NCBI RefSeq assembly: GCF_013155545.1
Contig: NZ_JABJVV010000001.1
Location: 62,001-126,000 of the forward strand
Direction: 5' to 3'
DNA from: Caenimonas soli
GTDB lineage: Bacteria; Pseudomonadota; Gammaproteobacteria; Burkholderiales; Burkholderiaceae_C
DNA length: 64,000 nucleotides
Position numbers and translations under genes: made by a program. This document shows positions 8,576 to 15,906 of this stretch, in pieces. The notes below the pieces were generated by a model. That model saw nothing but the letters and a program-made list of their open reading frames with translations, did not search any database and was not told the DNA's origin. Position 1 is the stretch's first letter, and each line of letters begins with the position of its first letter.

Positions 8576-9118
8576 GCCCATCTGCAGCACGCAGAAAAAA
8601 TCCCTCGGGTTTTAGGCCGAGGGATTGAAGGGCCGGGGGAAGAAACTTGAAGAAAACCCGGCCGCATAAGTTGGAGTGTGCGGCATCCAGGGGGTTCTGC
8701 CAAGTCATCCATAAATAGCGCTTGTCCTACAAAAACATCTGGTAGCACTCATCACAATTTAGTGACGATGCCTCATCGGTTGGAAGAGAGCCCGACAATT
8801 TTCGGGAAGCCGGCGCGCATCGCAAACACCGCTGACGCATAACAGCGACTCGACCGTATACCGCCCGCGTGAATTTGTCACGCGCGGACGGCTCACAAGG
8901 GATTTCCTTAACCCTTGTGCTGGCCTCAGCACTTGCTAATCTGTAGGATAGCGCTGACAAGAGGCTCAAGCCCGACGCGACACGCAAAGTAAGCGGCAAG
9001 ACCAACAAAAATCAGCAGCCGCGGCGGTCCCGCCGGACGAGCTTCCCAGAATTTTTTGAGCAACCTCGCGCTTTCCCGTAAGCGCAGCTAACGCATATTG
9101 CGTTCCGAAAGACAGCCC
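8576..9118. other. Structured intergenic region without a convincing gene
   Basis: No credible protein gene is present. After the terminator stem come GGCCGGG/CCCGGCC (8631-8637 with 8657-8663) and GCCGCA/TGCGGC (8661-8666 with 8679-8684); these two stems share three bases, so they cannot form fully together. GTCCTACA occurs at 8724-8731. Closer to the protease gene, CACAAGGG (8894-8901) and CCCTTGTG (8912-8919) form an inverted repeat, followed by a weak promoter-like TTGTGC-N16-TAATCT. The region could hold a minus-strand small RNA plus the control region of the gene at 9119. Confidence 0.5.
8599..8626 (-). terminator. Intrinsic terminator reading on the minus strand
   Basis: AATCCCTCGG (8599-8608) and CCGAGGGATT (8617-8626) form a perfect 10-bp stem with an 8-base loop. 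Read on the minus strand the stem is followed by a T-run (the A-run at 8594-8600 on the plus strand), the classical Rho-independent layout. On the plus strand there is no T-run after it. No protein-coding gene ends here on the minus strand, so it may terminate a small RNA; see the neighbouring intergenic entry. Confidence 0.6.
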
Positions 9119-11248
9119 ATGTCGGATTTATCGGCGAACTCTCCTCCCCCCAACGAAGCCGCGGCCGCAGCCGAGGGAAGCATCTGGCTCACCGTCAAGA
9201 AAGCTGCCGCCCGACTGCAGGACTGGTTCGTCATCCAATCGATTGCCGTCAAGGTCATGGTCGTCGCCGTGGCCGTGCTGATCGCCGCGACGAGCATTTA
9301 CTCGACGGTCCTCACGAAAAGGCAGGCAGCCGTAGCCGAGCAGGTCAAGCAGATGGCCGCGAGCGAGCCGGCGGCGGCCGTCCCCTGGACATTGAACTCG
9401 AAGCTCCCCGTGGTGTTTGGCAGCGGCTCCGTGCTGAGCTTCCTCGATGCCAATCCGGTGGAACGCATCACGGTGATCTACAAGCCGCTCATGTGGAACG
9501 TTTCCGATCGCATCGTGCTGATCGAGTCGCAGGGCAAGCAGTACGCCTACTACCCCAGCGACATGGAAACCAAGATCTTCGCCGACAAGGCCGTGCATGC
9601 GCCTTGGGGAGGCAAGCTGGGCTTCGTGCCGCGCGCCGACCTGGACCAGAGCAGCCTCCAAGTGCTTGAGCGCCTGGACAACCGTTTCGCCGGCGCCCGC
9701 CCGCAATCCGAAAAGGATGGCTGGAAGGCCGGCGTGAGCGGCGTGCTGTCTGCCGCGCTGACTGTGGGCCTGCTGGGCTTCCTGGCGTTCCAGCTCAAGG
9801 GCCAGTTCAAGTCGCTCAAGTTCCTCGAGCCGGGACAGGTGCACGGCAGCATCAACGACTTGGTGGGCATGGACGACATCAAGACCGAAGTGGCGCAGAT
9901 CAAGGACCAGTACCAGCGCCGCGCCGCGTACGCCGAGTACGGCATCAGCAAGCCCTTCAACGTGATGTTCAGCGGCCCCGCCGGCACCGGCAAGACCAAG
10001 CTGGCGAGCTACCTGGCCAAGGAGCTGAACCTGCCGATCCTGTTCCATTCGGCGGCCAACCTGGAAACCGGTTTCGTCGCCGGCGGCTCGAACACGCTGT
10101 CGCGCATCGTCTCCATGGCCAAGCGGCGCAAGCGCTGCATCGTGTTCCTGGACGAAGCGCAAGACCTGTTCATGAAGCGCGGCGGCCACCGCAAGTTCGA
10201 CGACGACACACAGAACACGCTGCTGGCAGTGCTGGACGGCGTGCGCACCAAGAGCGAAGCCGAGATCATCTGGATCGTCGCCAGCAACTTCAACAGCGAA
10301 TCCATGCAAATGGACGAGGCGATGCTGCGTCGCTTCCAGATGAAGGTGGACTTCCGCATGCCTAACAAGGAAGAGCGCCTCGCGATCATCGAGCACTACC
10401 TGAGCCAGCGCGCCGAGAAGGTCCTGCCCGACATGGACCTGCGCCACCTGGTCGAACTGACCGAGGGCCGCAGCCCGGCCGACCTGGAAACCATCGTCAA
10501 CCAGGCCGGCATCACCGCGGTGCAGGCGGGCGGCATGATCGGTGCCGACACGCTGATGCAGGCGGCAGAGCGCGTGATGGTCGGCAACGTCAACGCCAAC
10601 ACCACCAAGGAGCGTGAGCGCGATCGCCGCGTCATCGCCATCCACGAGTGGGGCCACTTCCTGGTGGACTTCGAGTTGGAGCGCAAGCAGGCCGGCGGCG
10701 ACTGGGAGCGTATCCAGTCCGATATGAAGACCATCAAGATCTCGCTCAAGGCCAATCCGCGCAACAACGCGCTGGGCTTCGTGTTCCACAAGCAGGGTGC
10801 GAACCTGCTCAAGACCAAGGGCGACATCGAGCACGACGTGCGCGTGCTGCTGGGCGGCATGGCCAACGAGGAACTGTTCTTCGGCGAGGAAGGCACGACC
10901 AACGGCGCGCACAACGACATCACCCGCGTGACCAAGCTGTTGCACCACGCCGTCGGCGAGATGGGCATGTACCGCAAGACGCGCCTGAACTTCGGCGCGC
11001 TGTCCAACGACGGGCATGGCCGCAACCTCGACGAGGAAACCCGCAGCATCATGGAAGCCCAGAGCGAGCGCCTGTACGGCGAGACGAAGGCCCTGTTGAT
11101 GCGCCTGAAGCCCCTGACCGAGCACCTTGCCGGCAAGCTGATGGACAAGGGCGAGATGAGCCTGAAGGAAGCGCTGTTCGAGATCCGCAGCTTCGAAGCG
11201 GCATGCTTCGAATTCAGCAGCCGCGCAGGCCTGGCCGGCGTCCGCTAA
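9119..11248 (+). CDS. Divergent FtsH-like membrane AAA+ zinc metalloprotease
   Basis: A 709-residue protein with an FtsH plan. One membrane segment lies near residues 43-65, a periplasmic domain of about 140 residues follows, and a second segment lies near 205-222. The AAA+ domain has Walker A GPAGTGKT (286-293) and Walker B IVFLDEAQDLF. The C-terminal M41-type peptidase has the zinc motif HEWGH (509-513) and a downstream acidic ligand region HNDITRVTKLLHHAV. It is clearly not the housekeeping FtsH: the pore loop is FVAG rather than FVG, the second arginine-finger region reads MLRRFQMKVDF, and the zinc motif is HEWGH instead of HEAGH. The ATG at 9119 is preferred over an in-frame TTG at 9098. 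It probably degrades or extracts membrane proteins; the substrate is unknown. Confidence 0.9.
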   Translation: MSDLSANSPPPNEAAAAAEGSIWLTVKKAAARLQDWFVIQSIAVKVMVVAVAVLIAATSIYSTVLTKRQAAVAEQVKQMAASEPAAAVPWTLNSKLPVVFGSGSVLSFLDANPVERITVIYKPLMWNVSDRIVLIESQGKQYAYYPSDMETKIFADKAVHAPWGGKLGFVPRADLDQSSLQVLERLDNRFAGARPQSEKDGWKAGVSGVLSAALTVGLLGFLAFQLKGQFKSLKFLEPGQVHGSINDLVGMDDIKTEVAQIKDQYQRRAAYAEYGISKPFNVMFSGPAGTGKTKLASYLAKELNLPILFHSAANLETGFVAGGSNTLSRIVSMAKRRKRCIVFLDEAQDLFMKRGGHRKFDDDTQNTLLAVLDGVRTKSEAEIIWIVASNFNSESMQMDEAMLRRFQMKVDFRMPNKEERLAIIEHYLSQRAEKVLPDMDLRHLVELTEGRSPADLETIVNQAGITAVQAGGMIGADTLMQAAERVMVGNVNANTTKERERDRRVIAIHEWGHFLVDFELERKQAGGDWERIQSDMKTIKISLKANPRNNALGFVFHKQGANLLKTKGDIEHDVRVLLGGMANEELFFGEEGTTNGAHNDITRVTKLLHHAVGEMGMYRKTRLNFGALSNDGHGRNLDEETRSIMEAQSERLYGETKALLMRLKPLTEHLAGKLMDKGEMSLKEALFEIRSFEAACFEFSSRAGLAGVR

Positions 11249-11258
11249 GCTCAGCGCC

Positions 11259-11266
11259 GTCCTACA
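11259..11266 (+). promoter_or_regulatory. GTCCTACA motif before the DUF3606 gene
   Basis: Exact copy of the recurring octamer, 96 bases before the ATG at 11362 and just after the stop of the protease gene. Confidence 0.4.
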
Positions 11267-11361
11267 CCCGCCAGCCCCGTTTACGCACGGCAAGCCCGTG
11301 TGTTCTCCGGCGTCGGCGGCGGTGCGCCCAGCCTAGCCTGGAGGCATGTTTAGGAGGCTGT

Positions 11362-11541
11362 ATGTCCGAAGACAAAGGAAGGCATGGGAACGACGAGCTC
11401 CAGGTGAGCCTGGAGCACGAATGGGAGCGGCACAACTGGACCCGATGGCTGCATTGCAGCGAGCAGGAGCTGCGCCACGCCGTTGAATCGGTCGGCTCCG
11501 ACGCAGACAACGTCCGGCGCTTCCTGCGACAGGCCCGCTAG
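11362..11541 (+). CDS. DUF3606-family small protein
   Basis: A 59-residue acidic protein preceded by TAGGAGG. The pattern EHEWERHNWTRWLHCSEQELRHAVESVGSDADNVRRFL matches the DUF3606 family, whose short members carry a Y/W-W-T-x(3)-F/L then SE-x-LR-x-AV-x-x-VG motif. Proteins of this family are common in stress-linked small-gene clusters of betaproteobacteria and have no known activity. It is preceded by the recurring GTCCTACA motif. Confidence 0.85.
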   Translation: MSEDKGRHGNDELQVSLEHEWERHNWTRWLHCSEQELRHAVESVGSDADNVRRFLRQAR

Positions 11542-11552
11542 GGCCCCCCGTT

Positions 11553-12152
11553 TTACTTCGCTGCCGGCTTGGCAGGAGCGCGCGGCGCGGTGCCGCCGCC
11601 GGCGCCCGAGCCCTCGGGCGCGGACGTCACGCCCAGGCGCTTGGCGACGGTCTGCTCCAGCGTGCGAACCTTGGGCTCGATCGTGCCGCGAGTTTCGGCC
11701 AGCAGCTTCTCGACCAGGACCTTTTGCATATCGTCGCCCATACGTTGGTATTTGGCGTAAACCGGCGATTCCATGATGGAAACCACCTGCTTGAGCTCCT
11801 CTTCAGTGAGCTTTTCTTCCAGCAGCGCGCCGATGGTGGTGGGTGCGAGCTTGATGGCCCGGGTCTGGACCACGGGGACCGCCTCGTCGAGGTATTTCTG
11901 AACGTCGCCTTTTATCTCCTTGGCGACGGATTCCTGCTTGTCCTTGGCAACGCGCGCCGGCAACGCGGCGGCAGCATTGTTCAGCAGCTCGGCGGCGGGC
12001 TGCTCGACCAGGCCGCGCGCCATGGCTTCGATGCCGGGTTGCTGCAGTTTGAGAATCTTGGCGACCAAGTCTTTCTTGGCAGGGCTGGGCTGGGCCTGCA
12101 CCGCGACAGCGGCCAGCAGGATCGAAAGGGTGATTAGGGATTTTTTCAACAT
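11553..12152 (-). CDS. Secreted DUF2059-family protein
   Basis: A 199-residue protein starting at MLKKSLITLSILLAAVAVQA, a clear Sec signal peptide with cleavage near AQA-Q. The middle, with GIEAMARGLVEQPAAELL, then LEEKLTEEELKQVVSIMESPVYAKYQRM, is characteristic of DUF2059, a periplasmic helical domain with no known function. The C-terminal tail is rich in G, A and P and probably disordered. A further-upstream in-frame start at 12176 would spoil the signal peptide. Confidence 0.9.
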   Translation of the reverse strand: MLKKSLITLSILLAAVAVQAQPSPAKKDLVAKILKLQQPGIEAMARGLVEQPAAELLNNAAAALPARVAKDKQESVAKEIKGDVQKYLDEAVPVVQTRAIKLAPTTIGALLEEKLTEEELKQVVSIMESPVYAKYQRMGDDMQKVLVEKLLAETRGTIEPKVRTLEQTVAKRLGVTSAPEGSGAGGGTAPRAPAKPAAK

Positions 12153-12364
12153 GAGCCATCTTAAACCGGCGGGCAAGCTCAGCTGTAAGCGGCTGCGTCG
12201 TTGAGCGCATCGACCGCCTGCTGCAGGCCGCAGGGTTTCGGAAGCGCCCGCACCCCCGGAAGATCGATTTTCGCGAACGATGGCTTGCTGCTCGCTGAAG
12301 CCATAGGCGACGGCTATGGCCGAGCGACGAAGCCCGGCACCAATACTGCGAGGGTGAGCGCGGC

Positions 12365-12697
12365 TTACTGCCTGCGCGGGTTGTTCGGGTAAGCGTCGCG
12401 GCGGTTGGGAACGCCGTCGCCGTCGCGGTCCCGGTCGTAGCGGTTGGCGATACCGTCGCCGTCGCGGTCACGATATCCGCGGCCAGGGCCATGGCTATAG
12501 CCACGGCCACCGTAGATGTAGGTCGGTCGTTGATCGATCACGTACGGGACGCTGTTGCCGTAATAGCCGCCATAGCCGCCGTAGCCGTAGTAGGGCGAGC
12601 CGCTGCCGTAATAAACCTCAGCCGAACCGTAGGGCACGCCATAGGCTACGCAGCCCGAAAGGCCGGCAACGGCGAGCAAGGCGATGAGCACCTTCAT
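12365..12697 (-). CDS. Gly/Tyr-rich lipoprotein with thrombospondin-type-3-like calcium repeats
   Basis: This 110-residue protein begins MKVLIALLAVAGLSGC, a lipoprotein signal with the lipobox LSGC. The mature protein has a Gly-Tyr-rich stretch (SGSPYYGYGGYGGYYG, residues ~40-55) and ends with acidic DRDGDGIANRYDRDRDGDGV repeats followed by PNRRDAYPNNP. These match the D-x-D-x-D-G-x pattern of TSP3-type calcium-binding repeats. It is likely surface- or periplasm-exposed and calcium-binding. The specific role is unknown. A GCCCGACA sequence lies 58 bases upstream, a possible weak member of the recurring motif set. Confidence 0.85.
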   Translation of the reverse strand: MKVLIALLAVAGLSGCVAYGVPYGSAEVYYGSGSPYYGYGGYGGYYGNSVPYVIDQRPTYIYGGRGYSHGPGRGYRDRDGDGIANRYDRDRDGDGVPNRRDAYPNNPRRQ

Positions 12698-12826
12698 ACT
12701 GTTCTCCTCTGCGGGCAACGGATGCCCGGATGCTTACATTGGACGAGCCTGGGGTGTCGGGCCTATGTCCATATGTACAGCGGGAGTGTCGAAGGGTTAC
12801 CAAACGTTCAGCCGCAGCGGCTGGGT

Positions 12827-12997
12827 TCAACCGCCTTTGTGCGGGCGCTTGCCGGGCTGCTTCTTGTTGCGGGTAGCGGTACCGCGTTCCAGGCTGACCT
12901 TCTGGCCACCGCCGTTGCGGCGCACGGCATAGCCTTCGAGGGCTTTGGGGGCCGGGGTGCGCTTGCGATCCGCTTCGGTGACGATCTTGTTTCCCAT
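12827..12997 (-). CDS. 56-residue basic protein, unknown
   Basis: A short gene found by reading the minus strand: ATG at 12997, GGAGAA ribosome site just upstream, TGA at 12827. The protein starts MGNKIVTEADRKRTPAPKAL and ends RNKKQPGKRPHKGG. It is strongly basic (many K and R), with no hydrophobic segment. Codon third positions are GC-rich as in neighbouring genes, which supports coding. I do not recognise a family; a nucleic-acid-binding role is possible but unproven. Confidence 0.65.
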   Translation of the reverse strand: MGNKIVTEADRKRTPAPKALEGYAVRRNGGGQKVSLERGTATRNKKQPGKRPHKGG

Positions 12998-13042
12998 GGA
13001 GTTCTCCAGTTTTAGAAGTCGTTGAGTTTAAGGGGTGCGCCA

Positions 13043-13516
13043 TCACAGGCAGGTCACCACCCCGCCTTGAAGGCTGCATGGTCCTCGCGGCCCCATCAGA
13101 ATCGGACCCATCTGGTTCAGCCGCTGGCCATCGCTGTCCCAGCAGCCGGCCGGGTCGCAGGTGGTGATCACCGCGGGCCTCGGGATCGTCAATTGCGGCG
13201 GGGGCGCCGGAGGAGGCGCGGGCGGCGGCACGCTCGGGGCGGCTATCAACGGCGGGGGAACGACCTGCACCGGTTGTGGGGCGCCTGAACGTTCGCGTTC
13301 GCCACTGCTTGGGCCCAGGCAAGCCACGGCCGCCTGCTTGCGGGCCGCCGCCAGCCTTTGGGCGCGGGCCCTCGAATTCGACACGTTGTCGCCCAATGCG
13401 GCTTCCAGTTCGGCGCGCGCAGCCATGCACTCGCCCGAACTCAACGGATCGCGTGGCTGGGCCTGCGTCGCCAGCGGTGCTGCCAGAAGCAGCGCGGCAA
13501 TGACCGGAAGCATCAT
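13043..13516 (-). CDS. Exported proline-rich protein
   Basis: A roughly 157-residue protein with a signal peptide (MMLPVIAALLLAAPLATQAQ). A helical part with AARAELEAAL and ARAQRLAAARKQAAVACLG is followed by a proline-rich linker (VPPPLIAAPSVPPPAPPPAPP, split here: VPPPLIAAP then SVPPPAPPPAPPP). The C-terminus has three or four cysteines in TTCDPAGCWDSDGQRLNQMG and a final TCL, a layout seen in many uncharacterised Burkholderiales proteins. Two consecutive ATG codons are possible starts; 13516 is chosen. Function unknown; likely periplasmic. Confidence 0.85.
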   Translation of the reverse strand: MMLPVIAALLLAAPLATQAQPRDPLSSGECMAARAELEAALGDNVSNSRARAQRLAAARKQAAVACLGPSSGERERSGAPQPVQVVPPPLIAAPSVPPPAPPPAPPPQLTIPRPAVITTCDPAGCWDSDGQRLNQMGPILMGPRGPCSLQGGVVTCL

Positions 13517-13560
13517 CAAGTTTGGAGCACTCCGGCGGCTTGCGGTTCTGTCGCGGCTTT

Positions 13561-13568
13561 GTCCGACA
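13561..13568 (+). promoter_or_regulatory. GTCCGACA motif before the small disordered-protein gene
   Basis: Variant copy of the recurring octamer (G instead of T at position 5), 61 bases before the ATG at 13629. Confidence 0.3.
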
Positions 13569-13628
13569 CGGCCGCCGCCGGGGCATACCTAACCTCGGGG
13601 CAACCGACCTCAGGAACCAGGAACCACC

Positions 13629-13853
13629 ATGGCTTCACGCCGCGATACCAGCCCGACCCGCGCCAAGCAGGGGGATCAGCCGACCTCGTCGGTGCCCGCC
13701 CGCAGCGACATCGGCGAAAACAGCGCGAGTGAACTGATCGAGTCGCCACAGAAGCCGCGGCGCGACCCGCTGGATGCCCACGACTTCGGGGACGGCGGCG
13801 GAGGTGGCGGCGGCGAAGCGTTCAGCCGTGCAAAGCGCAAGCGCCGCAAATGA
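13629..13853 (+). CDS. Small hydrophilic, Gly-rich disordered protein
   Basis: A 74-residue protein with almost no hydrophobic residues: SPTRAKQGDQPTSSVPARSD near the start, LDAHDFGDGGGGGGGEAF in the middle and AKRKRRK at the end. The composition suggests an intrinsically disordered, hydrophilin-like protein. The ATG is preceded by AGGAACC, a weak ribosome site. It ends one base before the convergent gene 13855-14094. No family is recognised; coding status rests on open frame, codon style and position downstream of a motif-bearing intergenic region. Confidence 0.6.
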   Translation: MASRRDTSPTRAKQGDQPTSSVPARSDIGENSASELIESPQKPRRDPLDAHDFGDGGGGGGGEAFSRAKRKRRK

Positions 13854-13854
13854 C

Positions 13855-14094
13855 TCAGGGCTTGCCTGCGTCCTTGTCCTTGACGAAGCCGGCGGCATTG
13901 ATGTCCTTGCCGGGTTTGGCCTCGCCCTTGGCTTCGGACGAGCGGCCCTCGCGCTCCTGTTTCCGGTCGGAGCGGTCCCGCTGTGTGCCGTCGGCCCCGA
14001 CACCCTGGGGCATGCCATCAGGCGCACCCGTCATTTCGGTGTCGTCACCCAGGAAATCGGCATTGGCGGCCTGGGTGCTGAATCGGATAGGCAT
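13855..14094 (-). CDS. Small charged disordered protein
   Basis: Starting at MPIRFSTQAANADFLGDD (14094), this 79-residue protein is dominated by G, D, K, R and E (for example RSDRKQEREGRSSEAKGEA) and ends KDINAAGFVKDKDAGKP. It lacks a signal peptide and looks disordered, like the convergent small protein beside it. An upstream in-frame start at 14154 exists but lies past the more family-like MPIRF start. The recurring GTCCTACA motif sits 86 bases upstream. Function unknown; stress protein is an inference from composition and context. Confidence 0.6.
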   Translation of the reverse strand: MPIRFSTQAANADFLGDDTEMTGAPDGMPQGVGADGTQRDRSDRKQEREGRSSEAKGEAKPGKDINAAGFVKDKDAGKP

Positions 14095-14179
14095 GTGAAC
14101 TCTTTCGTGAAAATAGATACCAGCGCGCTTTCGCGCGATCGTGTTCAAGGCCACTATGCGCCGGGCCCATCTTCTCGGC

Positions 14180-14187
14180 TGTAGGAC
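14180..14187 (-). promoter_or_regulatory. GTCCTACA motif (minus strand) before the small charged-protein gene
   Basis: Exact octamer on the minus strand, 86 bases before the start at 14094, in the intergenic region shared with the divergent exonuclease III gene. Confidence 0.4.
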
Positions 14188-14235
14188 GGCGCCTCATGCG
14201 CTTTTGTCCAGTCCAACTCGCGCGATGATGGGCGC

Positions 14236-15057
14236 ATGAAGATCGCCACATTCAACGTCAACGGCATCAAGACGCGGCTGCCCAATCTGCTGGAGTGGCT
14301 GGAGCGCGAGCAGCCCGACGTGGCCTGCCTGCAGGAGTTGAAGGCGCTGGACGGCGTGTTCCCGCACGCTCCGTTGCGCGAGGCCGGCTACCACGCACTG
14401 TGGAAGGGCCAGCGATCCTGGAACGGCGTGGCTATCCTGGCGCGCGGCATCGATCCGGTCGAGATTCGCCGCGAGCTGCCGGGAGATCTGCTCGACGACC
14501 AGAGCCGCTACCTGGAAGCGGCGGTGGATGGCGTGGTCGTGGCCTGCCTCTACCTGCCCAACGGCAATCCGCAGCCCGGCCCGAAATTCGACTACAAGCT
14601 CGCCTGGTTCGAGCGGTTCATCAAGCATGCGGCGGGCCTGTACAAGTCAGGCCATCCGGTGGTGATGGCGGGCGACTACAACGTGGTGCCGACCGATTTC
14701 GACATCTACAACCCGCGCTCCTGGCTGAAGGATGCCTTGCTGCAGCCGGAGACCCGCGAGTGCTACCAGCGCCTGCTGAAGCAGGGCTGGATCGATTGCA
14801 TGCGCCATCTGCACCCCGATGAGGCCGTGTTCACCTTCTGGGATTACTTTCGCAAGCACTGGGACCGCAACGCCGGGCTTCGGATCGACCACCTGTTGCT
14901 CAATTCGGTCCTGGCGCCCTGCCTGGTCGAGGCGGGGGTGGACAGGTGGGTGCGCGGGCAGGAGCATGCCAGCGACCATGCGCCGGCTTGGGTGAGGCTG
15001 GATCTGTCGAAGCTGGGCAAGAAGCCCAGGGCCAAGGGAGCTGCCCGTGGCGTATGA
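14236..15057 (+). CDS. xthA: Exodeoxyribonuclease III
   Basis: A 273-residue Mg-dependent AP endonuclease and 3'-5' exonuclease of the ExoIII/Ape1 family, acting in base excision repair. All family motifs are present: KIATFNVNGIKTRLPNLLEW at the N-terminus, CLQELKALD (metal-binding Glu), MAGDYNVVPTDFDIYNP (catalytic Asp/Asn), LRIDHLLLN and the final SDHAPAWVRLDL with the catalytic Asp-His. It overlaps the downstream GST gene by 11 bases. Confidence 0.97.
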   Translation: MKIATFNVNGIKTRLPNLLEWLEREQPDVACLQELKALDGVFPHAPLREAGYHALWKGQRSWNGVAILARGIDPVEIRRELPGDLLDDQSRYLEAAVDGVVVACLYLPNGNPQPGPKFDYKLAWFERFIKHAAGLYKSGHPVVMAGDYNVVPTDFDIYNPRSWLKDALLQPETRECYQRLLKQGWIDCMRHLHPDEAVFTFWDYFRKHWDRNAGLRIDHLLLNSVLAPCLVEAGVDRWVRGQEHASDHAPAWVRLDLSKLGKKPRAKGAARGV

Positions 15058-15787
15058 ACTCCACTATTGGCCCACGATCCAGGGCCGCGGCGAATTCGTC
15101 CGGCTGGCGCTGGAAGCTGCGGGGGCGCCTTACGTCGATGTGGCGCGAGGCGACGAGGCGGTGGGGCAGGGCATGCCGGCGATGGAACACTACCTCGAAG
15201 ACATCTCGGTCGCGCGTCCGCCCTTTGCCTGCCCCTTCCTCGTCGATGGCAAGCGGGTGATCGGCCAGTCGGCGGCGATCCTGCTGTACCTCGGGCCGCG
15301 GCTGGGCCTGGTGGGCAAGAGCGAAGGCGACCAGTTGTGGACGCACCAGATCCAGCTGACCATCGCCGACGCGGTGACCGAGGCGCATGACATGCATCAC
15401 CCCATCGGCAGCAGCCTGTACTACGAGGAGCAAAAGCCCGAAGCGGCCAGGCGCGCGCAGGATTTCCGCAAGACCCGCCTGCCGAAGTTCCTGGCCTGGT
15501 TCGAGGCGGTACTGGGCCGCAATCCCCGCAACCGCGGACGCGCAATGCCGCATCTGGTGGGCGCGCGCCTCTCGTATGCGGATCTGTCGCTGTTCCAGTG
15601 GGTCGAAGGCCTGCACTACGCCTTGCCCAAGGCAACTCGCAAGGCCCTGGGCAAGGCACCACTGGTGCAGGCGCTGCACGCGGGAGTGGCACGGCACAAA
15701 CGCGTGGCTGCGTACCTGGCGAGCGACCGCCGCGTGCCGTTCAGCGAAGACGATCTCTTCCGCCGGTATCCACAACTCGACGGCTAG
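15047..15787 (+). CDS. Glutathione S-transferase family protein
   Basis: The GTG at 15047 is preceded by AAGGGAG and gives a 246-residue protein. The N-terminal thioredoxin-like domain runs ELHYWPTIQGRGEFVRLALE to PFLVDGKRVIGQSAAILLYLG, with the catalytic Tyr in the HYWP turn as in mu/pi/alpha-like enzymes and the QSAAI glutathione gamma-glutamyl site. The all-helical C-terminal domain contains GARLSYADLSLFQWVEGL, the usual N-capping Asp motif. Substrate is unknown. Overlap with exonuclease III suggests one transcript. Confidence 0.93.
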   Translation: MAYELHYWPTIQGRGEFVRLALEAAGAPYVDVARGDEAVGQGMPAMEHYLEDISVARPPFACPFLVDGKRVIGQSAAILLYLGPRLGLVGKSEGDQLWTHQIQLTIADAVTEAHDMHHPIGSSLYYEEQKPEAARRAQDFRKTRLPKFLAWFEAVLGRNPRNRGRAMPHLVGARLSYADLSLFQWVEGLHYALPKATRKALGKAPLVQALHAGVARHKRVAAYLASDRRVPFSEDDLFRRYPQLDG

Positions 15788-15819
15788 TTTCTTTGCCACG
15801 GCTTGCACCGTAGGCAATT

Positions 15820-15851
15820 CCCCTAAGGCACGCGGCCGTTTTGCCTAGGGG
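15820..15851 (+). promoter_or_regulatory. CCCCTAAGG/CCTAGGGG inverted repeat before the response-regulator gene
   Basis: CCCCTAAGGC (15820-15829) and GCCTAGGGG (15843-15851) pair with a single bulged A. It lies 56 bases upstream of the start at 15907. It may act as an operator, or as terminator for the GST gene; no T-run follows, so an operator is somewhat more likely. A related CCCC(g)TAAG-CTTAGGGG repeat occurs at 38271-38290. Confidence 0.4.
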
Positions 15852-15906
15852 TGGCCAGCTCGGCCATGGTTTCATCAGCTCACCCACTCATAACAAGGGG
15901 ACAGAG

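Noticed and set aside
8727-9008. A 93-residue minus-strand open frame in the 8576-9118 intergenic region
   Set aside because: Weak start, no family, unusual composition; I treat the region as non-coding or RNA.
9128-11293. A 721-residue minus-strand frame opposite the FtsH-like gene
   Set aside because: Shadow frame; the plus strand has Walker and zinc motifs, the minus frame has no domain.
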